Source: Kitasatospora phosalacinea
GTDB lineage: Bacteria > Actinomycetota > Actinomycetes > Streptomycetales > Streptomycetaceae
Reading direction: 5' to 3'
Assembly: GCF_030268885.1 (NCBI RefSeq)
Contig: NZ_BSSA01000019.1
Location: forward strand, 62,001-126,000
Length of the DNA stretch: 64,000 nucleotides
Made by a program: the position numbers and the translations under genes. Below are positions 7,195-15,961 of the stretch, piece after piece; within the stretch, counting starts at the first letter, position 1, and each line of letters starts with the position of its first letter. The notes below the pieces were generated by a model that was not told the origin of the DNA, searched no databases, and was given only the letters and a program-made list of their open reading frames with translations.

Positions 7195-9939
7195 ATGCAG
7201 GTCACCCGCCGCCGGATCGGCGACGACGCCCCGCTCCCCCACCGCCCCCGCCGCCTGTCCCGGACGGTGCTCACCGCCGCCACCGCGGTCGTGCTGGCCG
7301 CCGGGGCCGGGGTCGGCTTCGCGCACGCCGACCCGTTCGGCGACCGCCAGGTCGGCCAGGCGTACGAGCAGGGCCTGTTGGTCTCCGACAACCAGTACGT
7401 CGACCCGTACGGCGAGCGGCTGGTCGTCCCCAACGGGAAGATCACCTCCTCGACGGTGAGCCCGGACGGCACCCACCTGGCGGCCGCGGTCACCGACGGC
7501 GGTTCGGCGCTGGCGATCGTGGACGTGCGGACCTGGAAGGTGCAGCAGCTGGTCGGCAGCGGCGCCGCCTCCGTCCCGCGGATCAGCAGCAACAGCGTCG
7601 GCCAGGAGGGCCCGGCGTACTCGCCCGACGGGAAGCAGCTGTGGCTGGCCCAGCCGGACGGCTACACCCGCTTCGACGTCGCCCCGGACGGCAGCGTCGC
7701 CCGCCCGGTGTACGTGAAGATCGCCAAGAGCGGCGCGCAGCAGGCCCTGGTGGCCGGGCTGGTGTTCTCCGCCGACGGCCGCACCGCGTACGCGGCGGTC
7801 AACGGCCAGAACCGGGTGGTGGCGATCGACACCGCCGCGGGCACCGTCACCCGCAGCTGGCCGGTCGGCAACGCGCCGCGCGGCCTGGCCCTGGCGGGCG
7901 GCAAGCTGTACGTCAGCAACGAGGGCGGGCGGCCCGCGCTGCCCGGCGAGAGCACCATCAACTCGTACGGCACCCAGGTCCCGGCCGACCCGGACACCGG
8001 GGCCACCACCACCGGCACGGTCAGCGTGATCGACCCGGCGGACGGGTCCGCCGCGCCGCGCAGCATCGACGTGGGCCTGCACCCGACCGCCGTGTACGCC
8101 AAGGACGGCGCGGTGTTCGTCACCAACACCGCGAGCAACAGCGTCTCGGTGATCGACACCCGCAGCGAGCAGGTCGTCCAGACGATCGCCACCCGGCCGT
8201 GGTCCGAGGCCGCGATCGGCTACGAGCCGAACGCGGTGGCCCTCACCGACGACGGCCACCTGCTGGTCACCCTCGGCCGGGCCAACGCGATAGCCGTCTA
8301 CCGGTACGCGGGCCCGCGGGAACCGGCGAGCTACGTCGGCCTGCTGCCCACCGACTACTTCCCCGCGGAGGTCACCGCCTCGGGCAACGACGTCCTGGTC
8401 GCCAACACCCGCGGCGTCGACGCCCGCCGCCCCACCACCGCGGCCGGGCACGCCACCCACGACACCACCTCCAGCGTGGTGCGCTTCACGCTGCCGAGCG
8501 ACAAGGAGATCCGCAAGCGGACCGCCGAGGTCTTCGCGCAGAACAACTGGACGCACCACGCGGCCGAGCTCGCCACCGGCAACAAGGCCAGGGCCGTGCC
8601 CGTCCCGGACAGGATCGGCGACCCGTCGACGATCGAACACGTCTTCCTGATCGTCAAGGAGAACCGCACCTACGACCAGGTCTACGGCGACCTGCCGCAG
8701 GGCAACGGCGACGCGTCGCTCGCCCAGTTCGGCGCGAACGTGACGCCCAACCAGCACGCGCTGGCCACCCAGTTCGGGCTGTACGACAACACGTACGACA
8801 TCGGCACCAACTCCGCCGAGGGCCACAACTGGCTGATGCAGGCCGACAACCCGGAGTACACCGAGTCCTCGGCGGGCGAGTACCTGCGCAGCTACGACAC
8901 CGAGGACGACGCGCTCGGCCACCAGGCCAGCGGCACGCTGTGGAGCGGCGCCCAGGCCGCGGGCCGGTCGGTGCGGGACTTCGGCGAGTTCCACCAGTTC
9001 CTCACCAAGCCGTCCGGCGCGACCTGGCAGAACCTGTACTGCGACAGCAGGACCATGGCCGCCACCGGCGCCGCCTCGGCCTACCGGCTGGTCTCCTCCT
9101 CGCCGATCCCCTCGCTCAACGCGGTGTCGGTGCCCGCCTTCCCGAAGTTCGACACCAGCGTCCCGGACGTCTACCGCGCCGAGATCTGGAAGCAGGACTT
9201 CGAGCGCAACGGCCCCGCGAACCTCAACATGCTCTGGCTCTCCAGCGACCACACCGGCGGCCCCGCCAACGCGGCCGCCCAGGTCGCCGACAACGACCTC
9301 GCGGTCGGCCGGATCGTCGACGAGATCACCCACAGCCCGTACTGGAAGAGCTCGGCGATCTTCGTGGTCGAGGACGACTCGCAGGCGGGCCTGGACCACG
9401 TCGACGGGCACCGCGCGCCGATCCAGGTGATCAGCCCCTACGCGCAGCACGGCGCCGTCGACAGCACCTACTACTCGCAGATCAACCTGATCCGCACCAT
9501 CGAGCAGATCCTCGGGATCAAGCCGATGAACCAGAAGGACACCGCGGCCACCCCGATGACCGGCGCCTTCACCCGCACCCCCGACTACACCCCGTTCACC
9601 GCCCTGCCCAACCGCACCTCGCTCACCAACGGCCTGGCCACCGCCCCCTCCTGCGGCCTCGACGTCCCCGCCCCGCAGGACCCGGCGGCGGCCGCCGCCC
9701 CGACCGGGAGCGTCCCGGCCGCCGAGGCGGAGACCGCGCGGAAGTGGTCGGACTGGAAGCAGCAGCAGCACCTGACCGGGCCCGACGCCGCAGCCGACCG
9801 CGCCAACCCGGCCCAGCTGAACCACCTCACCTGGTACGAGGCCCACGACTGGAGCACCCCCTACCCCGGCGAGCAGCGCGTCCTCGCCCCGGCCGACGTC
9901 CCCGGTGCCTTCCTGCCCGCCGCGGAGAACGAGGGCTGA
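7195..9939 (+). CDS. secreted YncE beta-propeller / phosphoesterase fusion
   Basis: The 914-aa protein has a signal peptide (RRLSRTVLTAATAVVLAAGA, cleavage near AHA-DP), then a YncE-like seven-bladed propeller with repeats of the type VVAIDTAAGTV and VSVIDTRSEQVV (about residues 40-430). A phosphoesterase/alkaline-phosphatase-superfamily domain follows from HVFLIVKENRTYDQVYGD. Its metal-binding residues would include the DH pair in LSSDHTGG, EDDSQAG and the H of DHVDGHRAP. It would hydrolyse a phosphate ester outside the cell. The start ATG at 7195 follows GAAGGGA, 5 nt after the permease stop, so it belongs to the ABC operon. A strong terminator follows. Confidence 0.9.
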   Translation: MQVTRRRIGDDAPLPHRPRRLSRTVLTAATAVVLAAGAGVGFAHADPFGDRQVGQAYEQGLLVSDNQYVDPYGERLVVPNGKITSSTVSPDGTHLAAAVTDGGSALAIVDVRTWKVQQLVGSGAASVPRISSNSVGQEGPAYSPDGKQLWLAQPDGYTRFDVAPDGSVARPVYVKIAKSGAQQALVAGLVFSADGRTAYAAVNGQNRVVAIDTAAGTVTRSWPVGNAPRGLALAGGKLYVSNEGGRPALPGESTINSYGTQVPADPDTGATTTGTVSVIDPADGSAAPRSIDVGLHPTAVYAKDGAVFVTNTASNSVSVIDTRSEQVVQTIATRPWSEAAIGYEPNAVALTDDGHLLVTLGRANAIAVYRYAGPREPASYVGLLPTDYFPAEVTASGNDVLVANTRGVDARRPTTAAGHATHDTTSSVVRFTLPSDKEIRKRTAEVFAQNNWTHHAAELATGNKARAVPVPDRIGDPSTIEHVFLIVKENRTYDQVYGDLPQGNGDASLAQFGANVTPNQHALATQFGLYDNTYDIGTNSAEGHNWLMQADNPEYTESSAGEYLRSYDTEDDALGHQASGTLWSGAQAAGRSVRDFGEFHQFLTKPSGATWQNLYCDSRTMAATGAASAYRLVSSSPIPSLNAVSVPAFPKFDTSVPDVYRAEIWKQDFERNGPANLNMLWLSSDHTGGPANAAAQVADNDLAVGRIVDEITHSPYWKSSAIFVVEDDSQAGLDHVDGHRAPIQVISPYAQHGAVDSTYYSQINLIRTIEQILGIKPMNQKDTAATPMTGAFTRTPDYTPFTALPNRTSLTNGLATAPSCGLDVPAPQDPAAAAAPTGSVPAAEAETARKWSDWKQQQHLTGPDAAADRANPAQLNHLTWYEAHDWSTPYPGEQRVLAPADVPGAFLPAAENEG

Positions 9940-9965
9940 CACCGCTCCGACCGGAGGCCCGTCCC

Positions 9966-10000
9966 CCTGCCCGCCGCACCGCACCGGTGCGGCGGGCAGG
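9966..10000 (+). terminator. 15-bp hairpin terminator
   Basis: CCTGCCCGCCGCACC (9966-9980) pairs perfectly with 9986-10000 around a 5-nt loop and is followed by TCCGTTTCG. It ends the ABC/phosphoesterase operon. Confidence 0.8.
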
Positions 10001-10058
10001 TCCGTTTCGGCGGGCCGCACCGAGCAGGAGGGTAGGCGGAGACCGGCCGACCCGTCAA

Positions 10059-10090
10059 TGAAAACTTCCGATAGTGCGCCTGAAAGTTTT
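10059..10090. promoter_or_regulatory. upstream half-sites of the xylan-type palindrome
   Basis: TGAAAACTTCC (10059-10069) and TGAAAGTTTT (10081-10090) are imperfect copies of the palindrome at 10246-10258 and start 22 bp apart, about two helical turns. They may be auxiliary operators of the GH10 gene. Confidence 0.35.
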
Positions 10091-10194
10091 GCTCGTGGCC
10101 CATCGGTCCGATTTCCGGTACTAACCTGCCCTGACCGGCCACTGACCCGGAAGGCCCGCGAGGAAAGAGGCAACTCCTGATACGTGCAGTGTTA

Positions 10195-10224
10195 TTGACT
10201 GGGGCCGATTTCCGGCACTAGCTT
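10195..10224 (+). promoter_or_regulatory. GH10 xylanase promoter
   Basis: TTGACT (10195-10200) and TAGCTT (10219-10224) have an 18-bp spacer. The segment around the -10 box (CGATTTCCGGCACTAGC, 10206-10222) repeats an upstream copy at 10109-10125 with two changes, so a second promoter is possible there. Confidence 0.55.
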
Positions 10225-10245
10225 CTTGGAAGTTCGATCGATGTA

Positions 10246-10258
10246 TCGAAAGTTTCGA
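10246..10258. promoter_or_regulatory. xylan-regulon operator before the GH10 gene
   Basis: TCGAAAGTTTCGA is a perfect palindrome around one base, just downstream of the predicted transcription start, where a repressor would block elongation. From memory, CGAAACTTTCG-type palindromes have been reported before actinomycete xylanase genes. The local LacI-family protein BxlR is the likeliest ligand, by inference. Confidence 0.6.
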
Positions 10259-10299
10259 AATTCCTTCCCCGACCACCCTCAGGTGCCAAGGAGTTCGTT

Positions 10300-11466
10300 G
10301 TGAAGCCACGCCGCCAGCTCGCGGCCGCGGTTGCCACCGCTGCCGTCCTCGCGCTCGTCCCCTCCGCGATCGCGTCCGCCGCCCCCGACCAGGGCGGCAA
10401 CAAGAAGCCCTCGGTCCCCGCCGACTCGCTGCGCGCCCTCGGCGACCGCCAGAAGCTGGGCATCGGCACCGCCGTCGACGACGCCCACCTGGGCAGCGAC
10501 AAGCCGTACACCGCGATCGTCGCGGACCAGTTCTCCGTCGTGACGCCGGAGAACGCCATGAAGTGGGAGTCCGTCGAGCCCACCCGCGGCACCTACGACT
10601 GGGCCGCCGCCGACCGCCTGGTCGCCTTCGCCGGGGAGCACGGCCAGCAGGTCCGCGGCCACACCCTGATGTGGCACAACCAGCTGCCGTCCTGGCTCAC
10701 CACCGGCGTCGACAACGGCACCATCACCAAGGACCAGCTGCGCGAGATCCTGCACCAGCACGTCACCGACGAGGTCACCCACTTCCGCGGCAAGATCTGG
10801 CAGTGGGACGTCGCCAACGAGGTGTTCGCCAACTCCTGGGACCCGAACCCGCTGCCCAACGGCCTGAACGGCGACGACTTCTGGATCAAGAACCTGGGCG
10901 AGGGCGTCCTCGCCGACGTGTTCCGCTGGGCCCACCAGGCCGACCCGAAGGCCCTGCTCTTCTACAACGACTACAACATCGCCGGCCAGGACGGCAGCAA
11001 CGCCAAGTTCCAGGCCGTGCACGACTTCTTCGCGAAGCTCGTCGCCCAGGGCGTCCCGGTCAACGGCATCGGCGAGCAGGGCCACCTGGACACCCAGTAC
11101 GGCTTCGACGGCAAGCGCTTCCAGGCCGACCTGCAGTCCTACGGCGACCTCGGCCTGAAGGTGGCCGTCACCGAGGCCGACGTCCGGACCTTCGTCAACA
11201 ACGCCACCGAGCAGGTCCCGACCAGCCAGCTGGCCGCCTTCGCCCAGCCGTACGAGTTCTCCCAGATGCTGACGGCCTGCCAGCTGGTCGACCAGTGCAT
11301 CTCGTTCACCGCCTGGGGCGTCTACGACGGCGACTCCTGGATCCCCGGCACCTTCGCCGGCACCGGCTACGGCCTGCTCTACGACGTCAACATGGCGCCC
11401 AAGCCCGCCTACTACACCCTCCAGCAGGACCTCGCCCTCGCCGCCCGCCCGGGCGGCAAGAAGTAA
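10300..11466 (+). CDS. secreted GH10 endo-1,4-beta-xylanase
   Basis: The 388-aa enzyme starts at GTG 10300 with AAGGAG at 10288-10293. A signal peptide (MKPRRQLAAAVATAAVLALV, probable cut after ASA) is followed by one GH10 barrel. Family hallmarks are VTPENAMKWE, RGHTLMWHNQLPSW, the acid/base region WQWDVANEVF (E174) and the nucleophile region VAVTEADVR (E292). It cuts internal xylosidic bonds of xylan outside the cell. No carbohydrate-binding module is attached, unlike many streptomycete GH10 xylanases. It stands alone between two terminators, next to the bxl import operon on the opposite strand. Confidence 0.96.
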   Translation: MKPRRQLAAAVATAAVLALVPSAIASAAPDQGGNKKPSVPADSLRALGDRQKLGIGTAVDDAHLGSDKPYTAIVADQFSVVTPENAMKWESVEPTRGTYDWAAADRLVAFAGEHGQQVRGHTLMWHNQLPSWLTTGVDNGTITKDQLREILHQHVTDEVTHFRGKIWQWDVANEVFANSWDPNPLPNGLNGDDFWIKNLGEGVLADVFRWAHQADPKALLFYNDYNIAGQDGSNAKFQAVHDFFAKLVAQGVPVNGIGEQGHLDTQYGFDGKRFQADLQSYGDLGLKVAVTEADVRTFVNNATEQVPTSQLAAFAQPYEFSQMLTACQLVDQCISFTAWGVYDGDSWIPGTFAGTGYGLLYDVNMAPKPAYYTLQQDLALAARPGGKK

Positions 11467-11481
11467 CACCCCCTCCGAACA

Positions 11482-11530
11482 GCCGGCCCGCAGGAGCCCC
11501 CACCCCCACGGGGAGCCCCTGCGGGCCGGC
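11482..11530 (+). terminator. 13-bp hairpin terminator of the GH10 gene
   Basis: GCCGGCCCGCAGG (11482-11494) pairs exactly with 11518-11530 around a C-rich 23-nt loop and is followed by CCGTTTCC. Confidence 0.7.
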
Positions 11531-11547
11531 CCGTTTCCCGGCCCCGG

Positions 11548-11571
11548 ACACCCGGACACCCGGACACCCGG
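11548..11571. repeat. three tandem copies of ACACCCGG
   Basis: Three exact 8-nt units lie in the non-coding gap between the two convergent transcription units. The rest of 11531-11760 is C-rich sequence in which I see no gene. Confidence 0.6.
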
Positions 11572-11760
11572 TGGAAGGCTCCCCCGGCGCCCCGCCCGCC
11601 GCTGTGCCGGACCCACCGCGCGGTCGCAGCCGCCCGCGGAGGAGCCCCCCGGCCCCGCGGCACCGCACCCCCGGCGCCCCTCCCGGTGCCCTCCCGCCGC
11701 CCTCCGGCGGCCCCTCCCCGTGCCCTCGGGCGTGGCTCCGGAACGGCGCCGGAGACGACG

Positions 11761-11803
11761 CGGCCGCGCCCCCTGCCCGCGGGTGCGGGAGGGGGCGCGG
11801 CCG
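11761..11803 (-). terminator. terminator of the bxl operon
   Basis: CGGCCGCGCCCCCT (11761-11774) is complementary to 11790-11803, with a further short inner stem. It sits 16 nt past the stop of the GH3 gene. Confidence 0.65.
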
Positions 11804-11818
11804 TCGGGGTGGTGCGGG

Positions 11819-14188
11819 TCAGGCGGTGCGGATGTCCGCGTGGAGGCGGCGGGTGTGGTCCAGGGGGCGGACCGGGCCGGTGAGCTGGACGGTGGCGGTG
11901 AGGTGGGCGGTGGTGCTGGAGGCGGCCACCCGCAGTTCCAGGGCGCCGGGTTCGACGATCCGGCGGCCGTCGCGTCCGGTGAAGGAGGCGAGGTCGGCGG
12001 GGACGTCGATCAGCACGCGGGTCTGCTCGCCGGGCTCCAGGGTGACCCGGCGGTAGCCGATCAGGCGCTGGACGGGCTGGACCACGCTGGCGACCGGGTC
12101 GTGCAGGTAGAGCTGCACGGTCTCGGTGCCGGTCCGCTCGCCGGTGTTGCGCAGGGCGAAGGAGAGGGCGAGCGTGCCGTCGGTCCCGGCGGTGCCCCGT
12201 TCGACCTGGAGGTCGGTCCAGTCGAAGGTGGTGTAGCCGACGCCGTGGCCGAAGCCGAACGCCGGGGTGGGGTCGGTGCTGGAGACCTCGCTCGGGCCGG
12301 CCAGGCGGGCGGCCAGGTAGGTGGAGGGCTGGACACCGGGCCGGGCCGGGATGCTGACGGGCAGTCGGCCGGACGGGTTGACCCGGCCGCTGAGCACCCC
12401 GGCGACCGCCTCGGTCCCGGCCTCGCCGGGGAAGAAGGTCTGCACCAGGGCGGCGGCCTCGGTGACGGCGCGCCCCAGCGCGTAGGGGCGGCCGGCCAGC
12501 AGCACCGGGACGACCGGCGTCCCGACGTCCAGCAGGGCGTCGAGCAGCTGCTGCTGCACGCCCGGCAGGTCGAGGGACTCCACGTCGCAGCCCTCGCCGC
12601 TGGTGCCGCGGCCGAACAGTCCGGCCCGGTCACCCAGGGCGAGGATCACCACGTCGGCGCGGCGGGCGGTGTCGATCGCCTCGGCGAACCCGGAGGTGTC
12701 GGTGCCGTCGACGTCGGTCCCGGCGACCGTCCAGATCTCGCTGCCGGGGAACTCGGCGGCCAGCGCCTGGCGCAGCGTGGGCAGTTCGATGCCGACGGGG
12801 ACCTCGGGGTGCTGGCTGCCGACGTGCACCGGGAAGGCGTAGCAGCCCAGGACGGAGGTCGGGGTGTCGGCGTTGGGGCCGATCAGGGCGATCCGTCGCG
12901 GGGAGCGCAGCGGGAGGGTGCCGTCGTTGCTGAGCAGGACCACGGCCCGCTCGGCGATCTCGCGGGCGAGGGCGCGGTTCTCCGGGCGGTCCAGGTCGAC
13001 GCTGCCGCGCAGCGCGGCCGGGTCGTCCAGCGAACGTCCGGCCAGGACGGCGGGGACGGCGTCCCAGTCCTCGTCCAGCAGGCCGAGCTCGGCCTTCTGG
13101 GCCAGGACGCGGCGCAGCGCCCCGTCGATCAGCGCCTCGGGGACGGTGCCGTCCTCGACGGCCCGCAGCAGGGGGTCGCCGAAGGTCTTGACCGTGGGGA
13201 GCTCGACGTCGACGCCGCTGGCCAGGGCGAGGGCGGCGGCTTCGGCCCAGTCCCCGGCGACGCCGTGCAGCACCTTGAGGAAGGCGATGCCGAAGTAGTC
13301 GGCGACCACGGTGCCGTCGAAGCCCCAGGTGTCGCGCAGCAGCCCGGTCAGCAGCTCGCCGTCGGCGGCGGAGGGGATGCCGTCGGTGTCGGTGTAGGCG
13401 TGCATGACGGAGCGCGGGCGGCCCTCGCGGACGGCCATCTCGAAGGGCGGCAGGATGACGTCGGCGCGTTCGCGGGTGCCCATGTTGACGGGGGCGAGGT
13501 TGCGCCCGGCGCGGGAGGCGGAGTACCCGGCGAAGTGCTTGAGGGTGGCGATGATGCCCGCCGACTCCAGGCCCTGCACGTAGGCGGTGGCCACGGTGCC
13601 GATCAGGTACGGGTCCTCGCCGATGGTCTCCTCGACCCGGCCCCAGCGGCCGTCGCGGACCACGTCGAGGACGGGGGCCAGGCCCTGGTGGACGCCGACG
13701 GCCCGCATGTCGCGGCCGATCGCGGCGGCCATCTCGCGGATCAGGTCGGGGTCGAAGGTGGCGCCCCAGGACAGCGGCACCGGATAGGCGGTGGCGCCCC
13801 AGGCGGCGAAGCCGGCCAGGCACTCCTCGTGGGCGAGGGCGGGGATGCCGAAGCGGTTCGCGGCGGCGATCCGCTGCTGGCTGCGGGCCAGCGAGAGCGC
13901 GCCGAGCGCCGGGTCGACCGGGCGGGTGCCGAACGGGCGGGTCAGCTGGCCCAGTCCGTTCGGGAGCAGCTCGTCCAGGTCGGGCGGCTCCTCCATGTCG
14001 TGCTGGTGCGGGGCGACGTCGCCGCCCTCGTCGGAGGCGCCGACCCAGAGGCCGACCAGCTGGCCGAGCTTCTCGGGCAGGGTCATCTCGGCGATCAGGG
14101 CGTCCGCGCGCTCCGCCGGGGTCAGCGTGCGGTCGCGCCAGCGGGGCGCCGCGGTGGCGGGGGCTTCGGTAGGAACGGCCAGGTTCAT
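11819..14188 (-). CDS. bxlA: GH3 beta-xylosidase (BxlA-type), intracellular
   Basis: The 789-aa GH3 enzyme shows the two-domain catalytic part with GEDPYLIG, the substrate-binding LKHFAGYSASRAGRN, the nucleophile region GTVVADYFG (D297 from this start) and a fibronectin-III-like C-terminus. There is no signal peptide, so it should hydrolyse imported xylo-oligosaccharides in the cytoplasm. Order and direction (bxlE-F-G-A, divergent from bxlR) match the bxl operon of Streptomyces thermoviolaceus. I chose ATG 14188. A GTG at 14200 overlaps the permease stop as GTGA but lies only 2-3 nt from the GGAGGA site. A beta-glucosidase activity cannot be excluded from sequence alone. Confidence 0.88.
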   Translation of the reverse strand: MNLAVPTEAPATAAPRWRDRTLTPAERADALIAEMTLPEKLGQLVGLWVGASDEGGDVAPHQHDMEEPPDLDELLPNGLGQLTRPFGTRPVDPALGALSLARSQQRIAAANRFGIPALAHEECLAGFAAWGATAYPVPLSWGATFDPDLIREMAAAIGRDMRAVGVHQGLAPVLDVVRDGRWGRVEETIGEDPYLIGTVATAYVQGLESAGIIATLKHFAGYSASRAGRNLAPVNMGTRERADVILPPFEMAVREGRPRSVMHAYTDTDGIPSAADGELLTGLLRDTWGFDGTVVADYFGIAFLKVLHGVAGDWAEAAALALASGVDVELPTVKTFGDPLLRAVEDGTVPEALIDGALRRVLAQKAELGLLDEDWDAVPAVLAGRSLDDPAALRGSVDLDRPENRALAREIAERAVVLLSNDGTLPLRSPRRIALIGPNADTPTSVLGCYAFPVHVGSQHPEVPVGIELPTLRQALAAEFPGSEIWTVAGTDVDGTDTSGFAEAIDTARRADVVILALGDRAGLFGRGTSGEGCDVESLDLPGVQQQLLDALLDVGTPVVPVLLAGRPYALGRAVTEAAALVQTFFPGEAGTEAVAGVLSGRVNPSGRLPVSIPARPGVQPSTYLAARLAGPSEVSSTDPTPAFGFGHGVGYTTFDWTDLQVERGTAGTDGTLALSFALRNTGERTGTETVQLYLHDPVASVVQPVQRLIGYRRVTLEPGEQTRVLIDVPADLASFTGRDGRRIVEPGALELRVAASSTTAHLTATVQLTGPVRPLDHTRRLHADIRTA

Positions 14189-14196
14189 CTTGTCGG

Positions 14197-15015
14197 TCAC
14201 TTTCCTCCGACGCCCATGAGGCCCTGGACCAAGGCGCGACGGGCGAACAGGTAGACGATGAAGATCGGGAGCATCGACAGCACGACGGCGCTGAGCAGGC
14301 CGGGCACGTCGACGCCGTGCTCGGTCTGGAAGTTGTACAGGCCGAGGGTGATGACCTTGCTGCTCTCCGACTGGGTGAGGATCAGCGGGAACAGGAAGCC
14401 GTTCCACGCCTGGAGCGCCGAGAAGACCACGATGGAGGACAGACCGCCCTTGGAGAGCGGCACCACCATCTGCCAGAACACCCGCCACGGGGTGGCGCCG
14501 TCCATCGCCATGGCTTCGTACAGCTCGTTGTTGATGTCGCGCATCGCGCCGGTCAGCACCAGCGTGCACACCGGCAGGCAGAACGCCGCGGTGGGCAGGA
14601 TGACGCCGATCAGGTGGTCGTACAGTCCGGCCTTGCTGATGACGTAGAACATCGGCACGATCACGGCCTGGGCGGGGATCGCCAGGCCCAGCAGGAAGAT
14701 CCGGAAGACCGTGCTGATGGTCCTGCCCTGGGCCCGGACGATCGCGTAGGCCAGCGGGGGCACGACGAGCAGCACGATCGCGACCACGCTCACCGTGACG
14801 ATCACGGTGTTGAGGAAGTCCTGACCGAAGCCGTTGGAGAAGTCGTCGACGTAGTTCTTCAGGGTCAGGTGCTCGGGGAAGCTGAGCGGACCCTCGGAGG
14901 AGTAGCTGGCGCGGGTGCGGAACGTCGAGATCAGCAGGACGTACAGCGGGAAGCCGACGACGACCAGCCAGACCAGCGAGCCGAGCCCGGCGAGGTAGTT
15001 GGGACGCCTGCGCAT
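14197..15015 (-). CDS. bxlG: sugar ABC transporter permease, MalG-like (BxlG)
   Basis: The 272-aa inner-membrane subunit has six hydrophobic helices, starting with SLVWLVVVGFPLYVLLISTF. The cytoplasmic EAA loop reads EAMAMDGATPWRVFWQMVVP, the ATPase-contact site of carbohydrate-uptake permeases. It pairs with BxlF. Its start ATG overlaps the BxlF stop by one base (TGATG) and its stop overlaps the next gene region. No ATPase gene lies in the operon. In streptomycetes such importers usually share the housekeeping ATPase MsiK, encoded elsewhere. Confidence 0.93.
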   Translation of the reverse strand: MRRRPNYLAGLGSLVWLVVVGFPLYVLLISTFRTRASYSSEGPLSFPEHLTLKNYVDDFSNGFGQDFLNTVIVTVSVVAIVLLVVPPLAYAIVRAQGRTISTVFRIFLLGLAIPAQAVIVPMFYVISKAGLYDHLIGVILPTAAFCLPVCTLVLTGAMRDINNELYEAMAMDGATPWRVFWQMVVPLSKGGLSSIVVFSALQAWNGFLFPLILTQSESSKVITLGLYNFQTEHGVDVPGLLSAVVLSMLPIFIVYLFARRALVQGLMGVGGK

Positions 15016-15950
15016 CACAGTCCCTCCGTCGTGCCGCGCATCTTGTCGTAGCCGGAGAGGCGGACGACGGCGAGCGAGATCAGGGTGGCGACCACCACGA
15101 GGACCAGGGCGATGGCCGAGCCGGAGCCGAAGTCGAAGCTCTTGAAGGCCTGCTGGTACATGTAGAAGGCGCTGTTGGTGGTGTCGGTGCCCGGGCCGCC
15201 CTGGGTCAGGATCAGCACGGTGTCGAAGGTGGTGAGGCCGCCGACCAGCATCAGGATCACCGAGGTGATCATGGTGTTGCGCAGCTGGGGCAGGGTGATG
15301 TGCAGGAACTGCCGGACCTTGCCCGCGCCGTCGATCGCCGCGGCCTGGTAGAGCACCTGCGGGATCGCCCGGGCGCCGCCCTGGTAGAGCAGGGCGTGCA
15401 TCGGCGTCCACTGCCACATGCCGACGAAGGTCAGCACGGCGATGGCGCCGCTCTGCGAGCCCATCAGGTTGCCGTCCCCGAACAGCCACTCCATCTGCGA
15501 GGGGACGCCGAAGTTGGGGTCGAGGATGGCGCGCCAGACCACCGATATCGCGGTGGCGGACAGCAGCAGCGGGATGAAGAAGATCGCGGACAGCACGGCG
15601 CGGTTGCGCTGGTGCCCGGCGGCCCACACGCCCAGCAGGATGCTGACCGGGGTCTGCACCACGACGCCGGCCACGGTCAGCACCAGGGTCAGCCAGATGC
15701 TCTGCGTCATCACCGGGTCGTGCAGCAGCTTGGTCCAGTTGTCCAGGCCGTTGAAGGTCGGCGCGCCGACGCCGTCCCAGCTGGTGAAGGACAGCACCGC
15801 GACCAGCACCAGCGGCAGGATCGCGAACAGCAGGAAGAAGACGGTGGCGGGCACCGCCCAGACCAGGCCCGGGCGGGTCACCCCGACGCCGGCCCGGCGC
15901 CCGGCACGCGCACGGCGGCCGGGCCCGGACCCGAGGGAGGAAGTACTCAT
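15015..15950 (-). CDS. bxlF: sugar ABC transporter permease, MalF-like (BxlF)
   Basis: The 311-aa permease begins at ATG 15950. After a basic N-terminus (RRARAGRRAGV) come six helices (AVPATVFFLLFAILPLVLVA onward) and an EAA-type loop (YQAAAIDGAGKVRQFLHITL). Together with BxlG it forms the channel for oligosaccharides delivered by the lipoprotein BxlE. The gene lies 11 nt after bxlE and overlaps bxlG by one base. Confidence 0.93.
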   Translation of the reverse strand: MSTSSLGSGPGRRARAGRRAGVGVTRPGLVWAVPATVFFLLFAILPLVLVAVLSFTSWDGVGAPTFNGLDNWTKLLHDPVMTQSIWLTLVLTVAGVVVQTPVSILLGVWAAGHQRNRAVLSAIFFIPLLLSATAISVVWRAILDPNFGVPSQMEWLFGDGNLMGSQSGAIAVLTFVGMWQWTPMHALLYQGGARAIPQVLYQAAAIDGAGKVRQFLHITLPQLRNTMITSVILMLVGGLTTFDTVLILTQGGPGTDTTNSAFYMYQQAFKSFDFGSGSAIALVLVVVATLISLAVVRLSGYDKMRGTTEGL

Positions 15951-15961
15951 GGAGATTCGTC

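Noticed and set aside
11548..11571. ACACCCGG repeats as an attachment site or origin iterons
   Set aside because: There are only three short copies, with no integrase, replication gene or tRNA nearby.
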